From Paramacrobiotus metropolitanus (taxonomy: Eukaryota; Tardigrada; Eutardigrada; Parachela; Macrobiotidae): a stretch of DNA of 64,000 bases. The DNA lies in assembly GCF_019649055.1 (NCBI RefSeq), contig NW_026570256.1:1054001-1118000 (forward strand). Direction: 5' to 3'. The notes under the pieces were generated by a model. That model had not been told where the DNA came from, did no database searches, and was given only the letters and a program-made list of their open reading frames with translations. This document shows, in pieces, positions 24,892 to 36,950 of the stretch (the first letter of the stretch is position 1; the number at the start of each line of letters is the position of its first letter). Both the position numbers and the translations under genes were made by a program.

Positions 24892-26740
24892 GCGCTACGA
24901 GCAATGCCGGACCAACATGTCGTCCGTCAAGTTCACCCCGGTCAAGTATGACATCTATACAGAAGATAAAGCCCGGACCGTGTTCAAAGGCTTCAGCTGT
25001 CGGGCCTGGGAGGAGACCTTGCACATCGAGGAAGGATTTCTGGGCTGGAGGGACACGACGAAGTCCTCGAAGGAGAAGCCGTTAGCAGCGGGAGACTGTT
25101 GGGTCATGGCTAACACGTTCAAATGCGGTGTGAATTCGATGGTAAAGCGTGGTAGTGTCTTGTCTTTTACAGCAGAGCCGAAGGGCGACGGAGCCTGGTA
25201 CTCTACAAAGACGTACACTACATACAACTGTGAGCTCGAGGAGTTGACCTTGGAACAGGAGTGCAAAACGTGCCCAATTATGAGTATCGTCGGTGAGGTA
25301 GCGACGGATCGCACCGTAGGCTACGCGATTCTGGCACACCGGACCGTGGTATGGAACGACATTTCGCAAACGCAGAGACCGTGCGAGACGGCTCGGCTGA
25401 CCAGGCGAGTCGGTCAATTGTATAACGATACAAACGGTGTGATGAGAATCCGCGATACTGCCCGGCAAATGGATTTTGTTCTAGGCGCAATGGCGCGCTT
25501 GTGCGGACAGACCGGAACGGAGGCATTCCGTGTTGTCGGTGAAACGAGTATGCTGCTGGGGGTGCTGACGCGTGCGGAGAAGATCCTGTTCCAGGATTTC
25601 AACTACACCGCCGGAAGCAGTGCCTCGGGAGGGGGAGGCAAAGATTCGGCATTTAGAGGCAAAAGGAACTTGCTGGGGTTCGCGGGTGGGACACATCCCG
25701 GATTTCCGTCGGGATCATCGCGCACCATAATGCCGTTGCCTGTGACAGTGGCTACTACAACTGTCGGAAGAAAGACGCCGGAGGCGGAAGGCGCAACCAC
25801 TGAACCTCCGATGACGCTACAACAGTATCTACCAGAACATCTGCAATGGATTATGGACTCGGTGGTGGAGCAGGAGAACCACCTTGCGGAAGCTGTTAAC
25901 GCCGTCGACTGTCGGATAAGTAGACTTAAAATCGAAAATCTTCATTCACTGTCGAAAGTGAGCGGGATTTTGGCTGCGCGTGCTATGCACTTTACAGAGT
26001 GTCAGAGCTTGGAGCGCTTCGGGAGCATGGGAATTTTGCGGCAGTGCCGACCGTTTAACCTGACGTTCGAAGCGCAGAACACCGTCTACTGCGGCGTACA
26101 ACCTCGTTCAGGAAACTTCACGATTTCTCGCGACGGATTCACGGCGATTAAGTGGCAAGAGTGTTACTGGCAATCGCATACGGTGAACTTCCGTGGGATT
26201 CCTCACGTCTGGAGAGACGGAGATTGGCGACCAGTGCAGCCGGTGCAGTATGCTGACCGACAGCTGTTACTCGCGCCTTTCCAGGAGACTGTTGACCTTT
26301 CTGGGGCTTTGCTGGAAGCAGCCGCCGAGAAGGAGCATGCGATGACGTTCCAATTGCTAGGCCAGTTGGCCGGGGCAATGGAACATAACGGAGTAGAGAA
26401 CGTGGAATCGTTCGTCCAGAACGTACAGCAGTCAGCAAGTGTACCTGACCTAATGTCTAAGATACGTTGGTTCAAAACGATGTTCTGGTCGATCACTACG
26501 GTTGTAGTGCTAGTGCTGATTGTGCTGGTCATATTTCAGTGTCGTGGACCGATAGCTGGATGCGGAAAGCGGATTTCGAATCGCTTGGCGGAACGGAGAC
26601 ATCGACGTTCGACTGTGGTAGCGGAACCGGTAACTTACGTCAGCGCTCCTGAGGATCCCGGATATGAAGCGATTAACCCACCGGACAAGGAGGAGGGACG
26701 GATTTTCATCCCGCTACACCGTACGAATTACGGGACTTGA
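24839..26740 (+). CDS. env: Envelope-like glycoprotein of the Ty3/gypsy element
   Basis: About 630 residues rich in Cys. A furin-type site RGKR at 25655-25666 is followed by NLLGFAGG, which sits where errantivirus and baculovirus F proteins have their fusion peptide. A membrane segment (FWSITTVVVLVLIVLVIF) begins near 26480, with a tail of about 65 residues after it. The frame has no good ATG before 24917; an ATG at 24765 in a different frame starts a hydrophobic leader (MLLQALLRLAAVGVVVYA) that overlaps the integrase end. So either splicing or a small lesion separates the leader from the body. Family placement rests on layout and motifs only. Confidence 0.8.
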   Translation: MAVCDCSSPRHVGVVSFERYEQCRTNMSSVKFTPVKYDIYTEDKARTVFKGFSCRAWEETLHIEEGFLGWRDTTKSSKEKPLAAGDCWVMANTFKCGVNSMVKRGSVLSFTAEPKGDGAWYSTKTYTTYNCELEELTLEQECKTCPIMSIVGEVATDRTVGYAILAHRTVVWNDISQTQRPCETARLTRRVGQLYNDTNGVMRIRDTARQMDFVLGAMARLCGQTGTEAFRVVGETSMLLGVLTRAEKILFQDFNYTAGSSASGGGGKDSAFRGKRNLLGFAGGTHPGFPSGSSRTIMPLPVTVATTTVGRKTPEAEGATTEPPMTLQQYLPEHLQWIMDSVVEQENHLAEAVNAVDCRISRLKIENLHSLSKVSGILAARAMHFTECQSLERFGSMGILRQCRPFNLTFEAQNTVYCGVQPRSGNFTISRDGFTAIKWQECYWQSHTVNFRGIPHVWRDGDWRPVQPVQYADRQLLLAPFQETVDLSGALLEAAAEKEHAMTFQLLGQLAGAMEHNGVENVESFVQNVQQSASVPDLMSKIRWFKTMFWSITTVVVLVLIVLVIFQCRGPIAGCGKRISNRLAERRHRRSTVVAEPVTYVSAPEDPGYEAINPPDKEEGRIFIPLHRTNYGT

Positions 26741-26777
26741 CGTCTTGAGAGACCTGCGACGTCTGGGAAGGGGGCAA

Positions 26778-27101
26778 TGTTACATAACTAGCTTAGTCAT
26801 GTACCGCCGTTAACCTATGGTCATATATGTTTTCTCCTATGGTCATGCACCTATGGTCATGTGTTCGTTTGTCCTATGGTCATAGTCCATGTTTTGCCTT
26901 TCTCATGCCCTTGTGAGCCAGATGTACTGACAATGAGTGATTGTCTGATATTAGGTCGACTCCCTTGATGTTCTGTTATTTCAGGCTTAGGTCGTTATAT
27001 AAGCCTATGTTTACTTGTTATTTGTTAGTTCTTAGCTGAGTATTATTAAAGTGGCTAAAACCCGATATTCATTACGCCTTACGGATAGTGTAAGCGTATC
27101 A
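26778..27101 (+). repeat. 3' LTR of Ty3/gypsy element
   Basis: 324 bp, two substitutions from the 5' LTR, followed by the right copy of the ACGA target duplication at 27102-27105. Confidence 0.95.
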
Positions 27102-27376
27102 ACGATATTTCTTTATCGTACAATTCCTTGGCGAGCAGTATTATTATTGTTTTGGCAAAGGGAAAATTTTCCAACAAATACTAGAGTGCTAAACTGACAC
27201 AAACTCTTAATCTCTTTGCTACTAATATAACTGTACTTGCATATTTCCAGATGTATCTGCACCTCACAGTATAACTTATGCACTTTTACGAATTTATCGA
27301 CTGATTGGAGAGAATGATCCATTTCCGGGGGAGCGGACTGTGTGGTGCTTTGACAGTACTCGATGTCTAGCTGGTA

Positions 27377-30300
27377 CTAATGGGAATGCTTGACAGTGTA
27401 TCCGGTAATTTTCTTGGTTGTCAGGGCAAATCTCTTGGCTTTACTTGTAGAATTCGAACGAACCTTACCAGTAGGAGCCTCTGTGAAAAATGCGATAAAA
27501 CACATCAAAAGAAAGTCCGTAGATTTGATGGCATCTGCTTGTGGCTTACCTGTTGCTACTTTTACAGCTGCGTTAGCAGCATACGTTTCCGGACATTCTG
27601 GTTCATTTACGGAGTATGCGGTCTGAGCGTGATAGTCCATCCATTCGACACTGCGAGGAAAGGGGTCAACATGGCAGTCCACCGGATAGTACAATTCTTC
27701 TTTCTTGTAATCCCCACTTTCTAAATATGAATCATTGTATGGCCCACCAAAAGAATAAAGCTCGCCTCTATCAACGCGAAGCCGCAGATTCTTATTGTTT
27801 GTCCACCAGGATCGATACCAGGCGAATTCGCACGCGCAATGAAGCTTCTGTAGAAACTTCTGGAATACCGGCTCGAAAGGGTAGAACCTTTCGGTTTCTG
27901 GCAGGGCTTCTAATGAGACAATTTGAAGATGGGGTAAATTAATAAAGGTGCCAGGCTGCATGGCTGCAATCGTACTGTTGTAAAACATTATAATTCTCAG
28001 CCGCACTGAAGTGGTGAAATCCGATTTATCGATGACCATGTTATAACAGTTGTTCAGTTCAAAGTACAGCAGATTTGTAAAGTTGAGATTTTGTAATTTC
28101 AGAGTCACACGGTCGCTGATACAACTCTCCATACAGAGTTCCACAACTTGGCGCTTTACCGGCTTGAAAGAATACTTGGAGAGTAGTTGTTCGTGTACAT
28201 CGATGGTTACTGGTCGTAATGGCTGTTCGGCCATCGCCAGCGCCATTTGCTCCAGCACCGCAACCGATGCATTCGACTGACAGACGACACTTTAATCTCG
28301 AAATTTTGGCTTTGTGCAGTTCGTGATTATGCTAACATCTGGCTTGCAATAGCGATTAAACTGTGCAGAACAATCGTCGTCCGTCATTGGTTCAAGCGAA
28401 AAATTCGGAAAATCGTTTTCAGGGCCTTCTTCCTTCCCGGGTAAAATGGTTAATGGACATTTAAAGGCTATCAGTATTTTGGCCACATCCGTGGGACTCA
28501 GACGGGCCTGCTGCCCCATGCGAACAATAAGTCCTTCCTTGGGGACGATAGAAGGAGCCGTAGATGCATTGGCGGCGGGGGAAGCCATGAAGGCATCGAG
28601 GTGTAGAATAGAATGATAGTCATACTTGGTCCCAAAAGTGTACATGCTTGGATTGATCTGCCAAGGAATATCGTCGGCATACGGACTGTAGTCGATGTCC
28701 CTTACATGGACGTCGACATACTTGTCGCGGTCGCTGCGTTGCTGCTCACCGCTGAATCCCAGAGCAAGCATAACCCGATACTGGATTATGCCTAATCCGA
28801 AACAGTATTCGGACCGTGTATGGTTAGGCTTTCCCAGGTCAATTACATACAATATACTCGTATCATAAGGGTAACGGGTTGTTCGGTCAATCATCCAGTT
28901 TCTGCACCTGATGGAAAAATTTTGGTAAGTGATAACCATGCAATACCAAGCAGTTTTTGTTGCAGCGTTGCAGTTTAGAAATACAACGGGGCAACGCTGC
29001 CTGTGTTCTTGGTACAGTTGAGTGCAGTCGCAATCTCGATGAACTGTTTTTGTTTTTCTAGAGGTTTACTTTCCTAATTAATCATTTTTAACCCTATTCC
29101 AGCGACCTCCTATCCTATGTTCGAATCTTGGTCCACTAACAGTAATTGCCTATTTACTTCAACAAAAAACCTTTTCAGTATAACAATAACCGTAAATCAT
29201 CTGCGTGACTGCGTCAGTTAATACCATTTGTTCAAACTCCAGAGTAATTCACCCCAAAATTGCTGGAGCCTGTGCTGCAATAGCTACGCGCTGCATCTGT
29301 CACTAGAGCTGCGTGATTCTCTTATAAGCGCATCTGCATTTGGTAGAGAACAATGAAACATACACAGTAGCCGCCGCCAAAATAATGGTTGTTTCGAGTG
29401 GTACATCGTACATATGACATAAACAGCGCACCGACCTGTAGGAATTCGCTATAGATTGCAATCGTACTTGCTCTGATTGAACTTAATTTCTTTAACTTGA
29501 AGTTAATTTTGCAATCGTACTTGCTCTGATTGAAGTTTATGTCAGACATAAACTACAATTAATGTTACCGCTTCCGGAATCCACTGGGGGGTGCTGGAAC
29601 CCCGGCTGCTGGGCGGCTGGTACTCTCGTGATCGGCTGTGTGCGGTGACCCTGGGTCAGCGAGAAGCCGGCCGACCGGGGGTCGGCGCAAGAGTGCGACC
29701 AGTGCCCTGCGCAACCGAAGGCCCCTTTATTGAGCAACGCGAAATAACAGCAGCACAAACAGCAGGGTGTGGCGGGTGGTAAAGAACAAATCACTCGCGC
29801 GCACACGAACAAGAAATGCAAAGAACATCGGCCAGAAATGCAGAACCCAACGCGGGCACAGAAACAGTGCCGAGAGCAAAAAGCAGGCGCGTGAGTGCCG
29901 GCGGCTGCTTTGATCTAAGCGGCCACAGCGATTCGCAGCGCCACCAACACAGGTAGCTGCCTACACAAGGCGAAAAGGGAAACGCGGGAGCACACATCCT
30001 CCAGCTAACATTAACATCAATTAACGTTGTTAATTGTCATCTAATACATTGTTAGAATGCTAAGCTGAACTTACTTTCCTGTGGTGCTGTCTGAAAAGAA
30101 GATGTGAGCATCCTCATCTGTAACTTCTTTAAACTGGATACATCCTTTGGTCTTTCTTTCCATTATGCGCAACGCCTTCATAATGATTTCGCGTTCGGAT
30201 TCGTCTGCAGTTAGTAGTACGAAACCCATAACGAACAAAATATGTTGCAGTTTCGACATTCTACAGATTAAAAGATTTGGTATTCCGACGATGTCACGAT

Positions 30301-31068
30301 ATTGTCAGTGTTAGAAGAGTATCGTAAAAAATAATGGTAAGCGTAAGCCAGTGTCACATAACGTTAAAAAAGTTTTTTAAAAACTGTTTTCTGGTTTTAT
30401 TGATTAAATTTGTGCGTTAGCGTTCCTATTTCAGACAAAGTTTAACGTACGGACAATAGGATTGGTTGTCTTCTTTGAGACTGAATTACGTAAGGGTATT
30501 CCTCCAGTTTACTATGCACTTACTGAAAACTGAGTCTATAAGAAAAGGGATGGCAGTACGGTTTGGCCACAGCCTATGACCAATCTTTGCAGTTTCGTTG
30601 ACTTCCGGAATGTTGACAGGCATGTTAAAAAGGTCTAAAAATAACGTTTAATGAAGTTATCAAGTCTCATGCTGATTATTTTCTTACTTGTAATTATACA
30701 AAGCACACAATATGACGTTTTGTTTACTGTTCTCAGTTCTAGATTCGTTAGGGAAAAAATGCAGTGTCACTGCAGTAGTCGGCATCGGCAGATCTAGGAT
30801 ATAGTCAGTAGTGACCACACAAAAATTTCAGCTGACAAATTATCACTGAAGTAGGTTTATCAGTAAGCAACGAAATTGCAAAATATATCCGGTTTGCCTT
30901 CAGCATAAGAAGTACAACATAGATAAATACTTCAAGCACAACTTGTTCAATTTTTGACTTTCCTTCAGTAATCGCGACATCTTCACTTTCATCCGATACT
31001 GCTGCGACGAAGCTGAGAGAAACTGCAACAGTTATTACGCAAACCAAAGAACAGTATTTGATGAACAT
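27377..31068 (-). pseudogene. Astacin-LRR family, copy C, broken
   Basis: On the minus strand exons 31068-30963, 30634-30524, 30204-30075 and 28907-27377 match copies A and B in size (106, 111, 130 and a long last exon) and phase. Three faults are visible. The first donor is changed from GT to GA (GAAGGAAAG where copy B has GAAGGTAAG). The frame has TAA at 28292-28294, in a region where A and B read on to the next Cys. Intron 3 has taken up a solo LTR. The zinc motif is again lost (Tyr, Arg, Leu and Gly in place of the first His, Glu, second and third His), while YDYHSILHL and LSPTDVAKILIAFKCP remain. The LRR part and cap (LHCACEFAWYRSWW) are intact in the lower piece, and the C-terminal tail is longer than in A and B. 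Confidence 0.85.
29563..30010 (-). mobile_element. Solo LTR in intron 3 of copy C
   Basis: A 448-bp block, richer in GC than its surroundings, begins TGTTACCGC and ends GCTAACA, so its ends are the inverted pair TGTTA and TAACA. TTAA lies directly on both sides (29559-29562 and 30011-30014). AATAAA on the minus strand near 29732 suggests it is read leftward. It differs in sequence from the LTRs at 19155 and 26778, so it comes from another element. Confidence 0.7.
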
Positions 31069-32348
31069 GTGAATAGTATAGCGCTTAGCCGTTCGAATCA
31101 TTCTGCAGCAGTAGTGCGTCTTAAGCAGTAAATCGGCATTCGCGGCCGGGATGAGAGTTAACTCGACAAACCCAACTGTGAAACGCTGTTCTTTAAAATT
31201 AATTACAACTTACAACATATACGTGCTTTATACATAATACGCCTCAAGCAGTGCTATTTATCGCTTAGCACCTTACTGCCTGATGCAAAAAGTAGCAGGA
31301 ATTACAAAAACACCTATACGCCATGCACTCAGCAGTCGCAAAGATTGTTAATCCATTTTGTTACAAAATGGCTGCTGAAATATGGCTGCGCCGCTGCGGA
31401 GATGCCAGAACTGCGCCGGACTCAGAAACCTATTACAGCCTGGTCCCATGGAGCATGCCCGTGGAATCGAGGGGCCGGGTAGCATACACGGGTTGTGGGT
31501 CCGTTAGAAATTAAGAAATAATAAGAATCAACTAAATAATAAAAATGACTGGAACAGGTAATAACACCGGTTATAAACATGTATAAAAGAAGATATAAAC
31601 GATTCTCAAAGCTTGAAGTTATACTTGTAGTATGACCGCGAATGCTAGTTATAATAACTTTGATGGCTACATGTTTGTGCCTTATAAAAATATATAACGA
31701 CAACGAAAAAATTTAACAAAATCGGTCTTATATTGGATGACGACTGGCAACAGTTAGTGTAGCACAAAAATCAACGAAGATTCAATGATTCTTCACATAA
31801 TATTTGATTTATTATGGTTCTTAAGAACTTTACAATAGGACGAACGTCTCGCTTATACTGAGACTTTGGTGAGCACCGGCTGGACTCTGCCAACTGAATC
31901 TCACAAGTCCGATGCAGTGTTCAATGACTTCGCATTTTGAGGCTTAGACTGCAGTTTTCTTGGAGTCCCACATAATCTCCTCGTTGACCAGCAACATTGA
32001 CAAATGTCGTCATTTCCTGTTATAAAGCACTTGCCGATATTGCCTATGGGTGTTTTGCAATGTCTGATACCTACATGTTTGCAACATGATATTGCGATTG
32101 ACAACACTATAAGCGAGCGTAACAATGTTGTACTGTGCGATAACAATTTTTTATAGATTGCTAGCGGCACAGTATAATCAACCTGGTGATAGGGATCAGC
32201 AAAGCAGTATAACAACATCTCCAATTTTTTCGGTTGCTTGTGTAATGCTAATGTCTGTACTATTTGTATTCTGCAGGAAAGCGAATAGCAGACTAGATAC
32301 ACTACACAAATGTAGACATAAGAAACTTGAACTCAAACGTTTTTGAAA
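31069..32348. other. Intergenic between divergent astacin-LRR copies C and B
   Basis: About 1.3 kb between the starts of copy C (minus) and copy B (plus), so it should hold both promoters. No clear TATA box or coding frame was seen. Confidence 0.4.
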
Positions 32349-34542
32349 ATGGAAGAAAAAACATGCAACTGCATACTGTACATAATAGTTGTTGTAAGCT
32401 TTCTTGCCTTCGCCAAAGCAGTGTCAGACGAAAGCGAAGGTGTGGGGATTACGGAAGGTAAGCTCTTTAAATTGTGTTATAGTAATAAGAATAAACGTTA
32501 AACCGCTTGTGTGTCAAATAAATTCACGGTGCAATCGCTGCACTGTTCATTCCAACGATCAGTTAGTCGTTTCGTTTAGAATTGGTATGGAATAATAATG
32601 TTCGATTTCCACATCCTGTAAAAAGCGATAGGAATATCAATGAGTTATAGCTTTTTGTTGAGCGCAGAACTACGAATTTTGTAAAATATTATGTTTTCAG
32701 ACATTTTTTACATCCCGATAAATACGTCGGACCCTAATGTCATTGCGGGAACCGGTCCCAGACTTTGGCCAAACCGTACCGCTATTCCGTTCTATTTAAG
32801 CTCCGAATTTGGTGAGTGCGGCAGACGTGCATCGTAATACAGCAAGGTGCTAACTAAGCAATTCCAACAAATCACAGCCACACTTTCACATGGCATCGTT
32901 TTAAGTTTTACTGCTTTTTGCAGATCAATCAGAGAGGAAAAAAGTTCTGAAAGCTCTTGCTCTAATGGAGAGACAGACAGAAGAGTGCATCATTTTTCGG
33001 ACATGGTCAGGGGAAACAGATTATCTCTACTTCCGCCCAAGAAATGATGGACTGTGAGTTCCAGTCTGGCGACAAACACCGTGCTTTAATTGTTGCAAGA
33101 AAACTTCACCGTACTAAAAACCGAATTTGTACATTCTATGTTAGTAAAACCTTTGCCAGAATTTACTTTTACTGTTGTCTTGTAGGTGTGGAGCATTTAC
33201 TGGGCAACGGGGCGGACCGCAAGCAATCGACTTAGGGCGGTTCAACGAGTCGGCCAAATACTCCTGTTTCACTATAACGGACATTCAACGTTACACTATG
33301 CGCTCAATTGGCTTTGAGCATGAGTACAGGCGCCCCGACCGCGACGAACACATCGACATGCGCAAAGGAAACTTGATGAACAATGAAGATTACCCCACTC
33401 TATTTTCAATCGATGCAACGATGTACACCTTTGGACTCAAATATGACTACCACTCCATTCTGCATTTAGGAGCATTGGCGGGCAGCAAAACAAACGAGCA
33501 TCCGACAATGGTACCGAAAAAGGGGCTCATTGTTCGTATGGGACAGAACGTACCTCTAAGTCCGTCAGATGTTGCAAGAATCATGATAGGGTATAAATGT
33601 CCACTAAACATTCGCCCCGGCAAAAAAGAGGCCAACGTCGAGGAGAATTTTATAAATTTCTCGATGGAACGAATGACTGATGATGAATGTGCCGCGCAGT
33701 TTAACCGTTACTGCCAACCAGACGTGACCACCATCGATAACTGTAACGAACGGAACGATTACCGTATTGGGTGTCGATCGACCGCATCGGTTGCAGTACT
33801 GGAACGGATGGCGTTGGATATGGCAGGCCCCCCACTTAGACCAGTATCCATCCATGTTGAAGAGCAGCTCCTTTCCACATATTCATTTACGCCAGTGCAG
33901 GGTCAAGTCGTGAAACTCCAGCTGAGTAACTGTACCACAGACCGCGTAACGTCCAGATTAATCAAACTGAACTACACCAATCTGTTGCACTTTGAGCTGT
34001 ATCACTGCTTTAATTTGACTATCGAGAAGGCAGACTTCAAAACATCCCAGCAACTGGGAATGATACTCTTCTACAACACTACCATTGTTGATATGCAGCC
34101 AGGCACGTTCTCTGACCTGCCAAATCTCCAGATCCTGTCTTTGGAGGCTTTGTTGGAAAGTCAGAAAAACTACAATTTTGATCCGAATTTCCGAAACTCC
34201 TTACATGATCTCCATTGCGGCTGCAAGTTTGCTTGGTTTCGCTCGTGGTGGCGCGGCAGTCATAACCTGCGACTTAGAGCGGAAGTCGGCCAAGTATATT
34301 CATTTGAAGCTCCCTACTCGGACAGAAGGCTGGAAAATAGCGAGGTCGCTAAAGAAGATCTATATCATCCTGTGAACTGCCGTGCCGATCCATTTCCTCT
34401 CGGACCCGAATGGATCAACTATTACGCGCAGATTGAATACTCTGTTAATGAGCCAAACTGTATCAATGCAGTCGCCAATGCAACTGCGAATGGGCTAATA
34501 TCTAAACCAACGCTACAACCAAACATCCTCGGCCGGCGCTGA
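32349..34542 (+). CDS. Secreted astacin-like pseudoprotease fused to LRR domain, copy B
   Basis: Exons 32349-32457, 32701-32811, 32924-33053 and 33186-34542 give 568 aa. The first three exons are 109, 111 and 130 bp, exactly as in copy A. The leader (CILYIIVVVSFLAFAKAVS) is a good signal peptide. Astacin features: RLWPNRTAIPFYL, CGAFTGQRGGPQAIDLG, SIGFEHEYRRPDRD, YDYHSILHLG and LSPSDVARIMIGYKCP. In the zinc motif the first His, the Glu and the second His are Arg, Tyr and Arg; the third His is kept. Catalysis should be lost. LRR repeats and a cap (LHCGCKFAWFRSWW) follow. All splice sites are GT-AG and no frame fault was seen, so this is the best-preserved copy and is likely expressed and secreted. 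Confidence 0.88.
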
Positions 34543-36950
34543 ATATCACAGGTGTTGTTAAAATATCTTCATTGCACACCAGAGCTTCTCCTTGGAAAGG
34601 TGATGACCGTGATGTTATCAACCAATCTTCAATCACGACTTGCACAATAAAGCAATTTGTTCCATAAGCAAGAAAAGCAGCCGCCCTTTTTAAGGGCATC
34701 ATGGCTAAAGGAAAGGATTTTGCTTGAAAAAGTGAAGATTTATTATTAAAAACGTACGAGTTATGAATGAAGAAGTCGAGTTCTAAATAACGACAAAATT
34801 GTAGTCAACGTTTTGGATTTTGGATAAACTAGACACAACAATTATGCTATGTTCGCTGTTGTTGAACATTATGGAGTGGCTGCAGTCCCTTTTGGTGTTG
34901 TCGAGTCATACAAGTACAGATACGTACGTAAGTAACCAATAAGAACGCCGTTGAGTTAATTTACAAATGCGACGACAAGTCTACCATCAAGCAGAGCGTC
35001 GGTCAGTGAACGACTGACAGACGCTCAAATGCCAGTTGTACGGTAACTGGATTCCTTTAAAAAGAAGGTGACCTGTCCCAAACACCGGGTGGCTGAATAA
35101 ATCGGCCCTATGGTTTACTACGGTGCGCTGGGTTTATCCAATGCTTTATTGACAGCATATTTGCTTAACCCATTGACGGGCATTGGCGTTCAGGAGGCGA
35201 CAAGGTGTTTGGGATTTTTTCCGCAGCGATCGGTAACATTTATTCGTTATCCCTTAATGTAATAAGCAACAGGGGACTTTAAAGCAACGTTAAAAACACA
35301 ATTTGAAGTTGTGTCTCAAGTCAATTAAGAACAACAGGTTCGCGAAAATCGCTAATTTTGAATTTTTCTAACTACTGTAGGTCGCGCTAATTAACTAATT
35401 AGCGGATGAACAAATAAACCGGAGATAAATCAACAAGGTAGAATTGACAACGCTTTATTCAAATATGCCTAATATGGATTCTATAAGCTGAACCATAGCT
35501 GACCACAGTCCGCCAAAAACTTGTGTCGCCTGCTAAACGCCAATGCCCATGAAGGGTTACGAATTCATGGGCGGGTGCAATTTCGACAGTTATTTTTTAT
35601 TGCATAATCGGATCAAAATTACTGTCGGTTTGGCGTTTGCACACTAACATGCGCCACACGATTCCGGTTGTCGCAAGCCGGCTAAAACCGCTGCCGCTGA
35701 CTAGCACCCCGGGCGGTCGACGAAAAAGCAAAATCGTATCAAAAGTTGTCAGCTTCCGGACAACAAACAGCGTATATAACAAAGTAAAGGGCAGCACAAA
35801 ACTGGGCGTTCTGCCACGTTTCTACCTATGCTGGCGATTCATCGCTTGGGCAAACAAAGGCAAGGCAGCCGGGTAGCTTTGAGAAAACATGGGAGTTTTG
35901 AGTTTTGACCAGCCTCAAGCGATTGCTAACTCTAAAGTGCTCATTGGTGATGTGCACATTCTTCCGGGTTACATCCGGTTGCTAGCGCGTTCCAACAAAT
36001 GCTAGTGACCACTAATATCTAAATCGGCGCCAATCTCCAATGCAGCTGGACCTTCCCCACCGCTTTTCTGATAATGGCACCTGCGGCCAAATCCAGGAAA
36101 AGTGCCACTGTGCGCAATATGCAGGCAACTAGGCGCAGCCGCACTGCAGCAGTGTAATGCTGAACTGTATAAAGAGTGCTTTGTACAGTACCATATGACT
36201 TATGAGACTGTAATAAAAGTTTTTGGAAGCAGAAATGCTGCTAACATCGTTTATATTTTATTTCTTTATCTGTAGTAGTGGTCACAATACATGGAAACGA
36301 GTTTTGGTAGTTTTTAAGTTTTTGCTGACCAGTGGTCAATGCGTTGACCACTTCTATACTGCTGTTTTAAAGTACTTTTTTTTGTACTATTTAATGAACT
36401 AATTGCTTCTACTTAGTTCCTGTTCGCCTAATTATTACAAAATTAAACATTTTTATGCTGTAGACTGTCCATGGGCATTGGCGTTGGCAAGCGACATAGT
36501 CAGCACCGCTGACCTATGGTCAGCACAAGCTCACAAAAAATTCCCTTACTTAATTGATTTTTTTCGTCGGGAAATCCCAATTTTCAAAAGGAAACTCGCA
36601 CTCCTTCGGGTACCGCCCGCTGGAGGGTTAATTCAAAATAGTAATTATTAAAGAAGTGAAATTGTCACGACGTGGAGCGTCGTGCTCTATTATAATTAAC
36701 CAACTAAAGTACCCAAACACACAAATACCACATATATAACAGGACATTGCAGTGGCAGCCGTTGCCATGCATCACAGAAATCAACAAGTACAAAATACTA
36801 AATTAAAAAGTATTCAAGTACATGGATGATGGATCATTGTACTGTACGCCAAGCTGGGGTCTGTTGCGATCGCCAACTCCCCTCACTACGTCAGATAATC
36901 CTTTTGTGCATTCATAACCAGCCACCACCCGGGTGAGTGTAAATTGAGCT
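34543..36950. other. Intergenic with a MITE-like element
   Basis: 2.4 kb without a recognisable gene. It holds the inverted-repeat element at 35167-35558 and a single related arm at 36470-36495. Open frames at 35597-35876 and 36403-36651 are short and lack family features. Confidence 0.4.
35167..35558. mobile_element. MITE-like element with about 45-bp imperfect terminal inverted repeats
   Basis: The left arm begins AACCCATTGACGGGCATTGG and the right arm, read on the minus strand, begins AACCCTTCATGGGCATTGG; both continue GCGTT then AGGCGACA. No protein is encoded in between. A clear target duplication was not found. A further copy of the arm core (CATGGGCATTGGCGTTGGCA) lies at 36470 without a partner. 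Confidence 0.6.

Larger units (their letters stand above)
19155..27101 (+). mobile_element. Env-bearing Ty3/gypsy LTR retrotransposon, young insertion
   Basis: A 7,947-bp element with 324-bp LTRs, a 4-bp target duplication, a primer binding site two bases after the 5' LTR, gag-protease-RT-RNase H in one frame, integrase in the next frame, an envelope-like ORF, and a purine tract (GGGAAGGGGG, ending at 26774) before the 3' LTR. The order gag-PR-RT-RH-IN is that of Ty3/gypsy elements, and the third ORF makes it similar in layout to insect errantiviruses. It lies between two astacin-LRR genes and does not break either. The near-identical LTRs show a recent insertion. The frame change between RNase H and integrase and the unclear env start suggest this copy may not be autonomous. 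Confidence 0.95.

Noticed and set aside
35597-35876. Overlapping frames on both strands
   Set aside because: Both are short and antisense to each other, with no motif or splice context.
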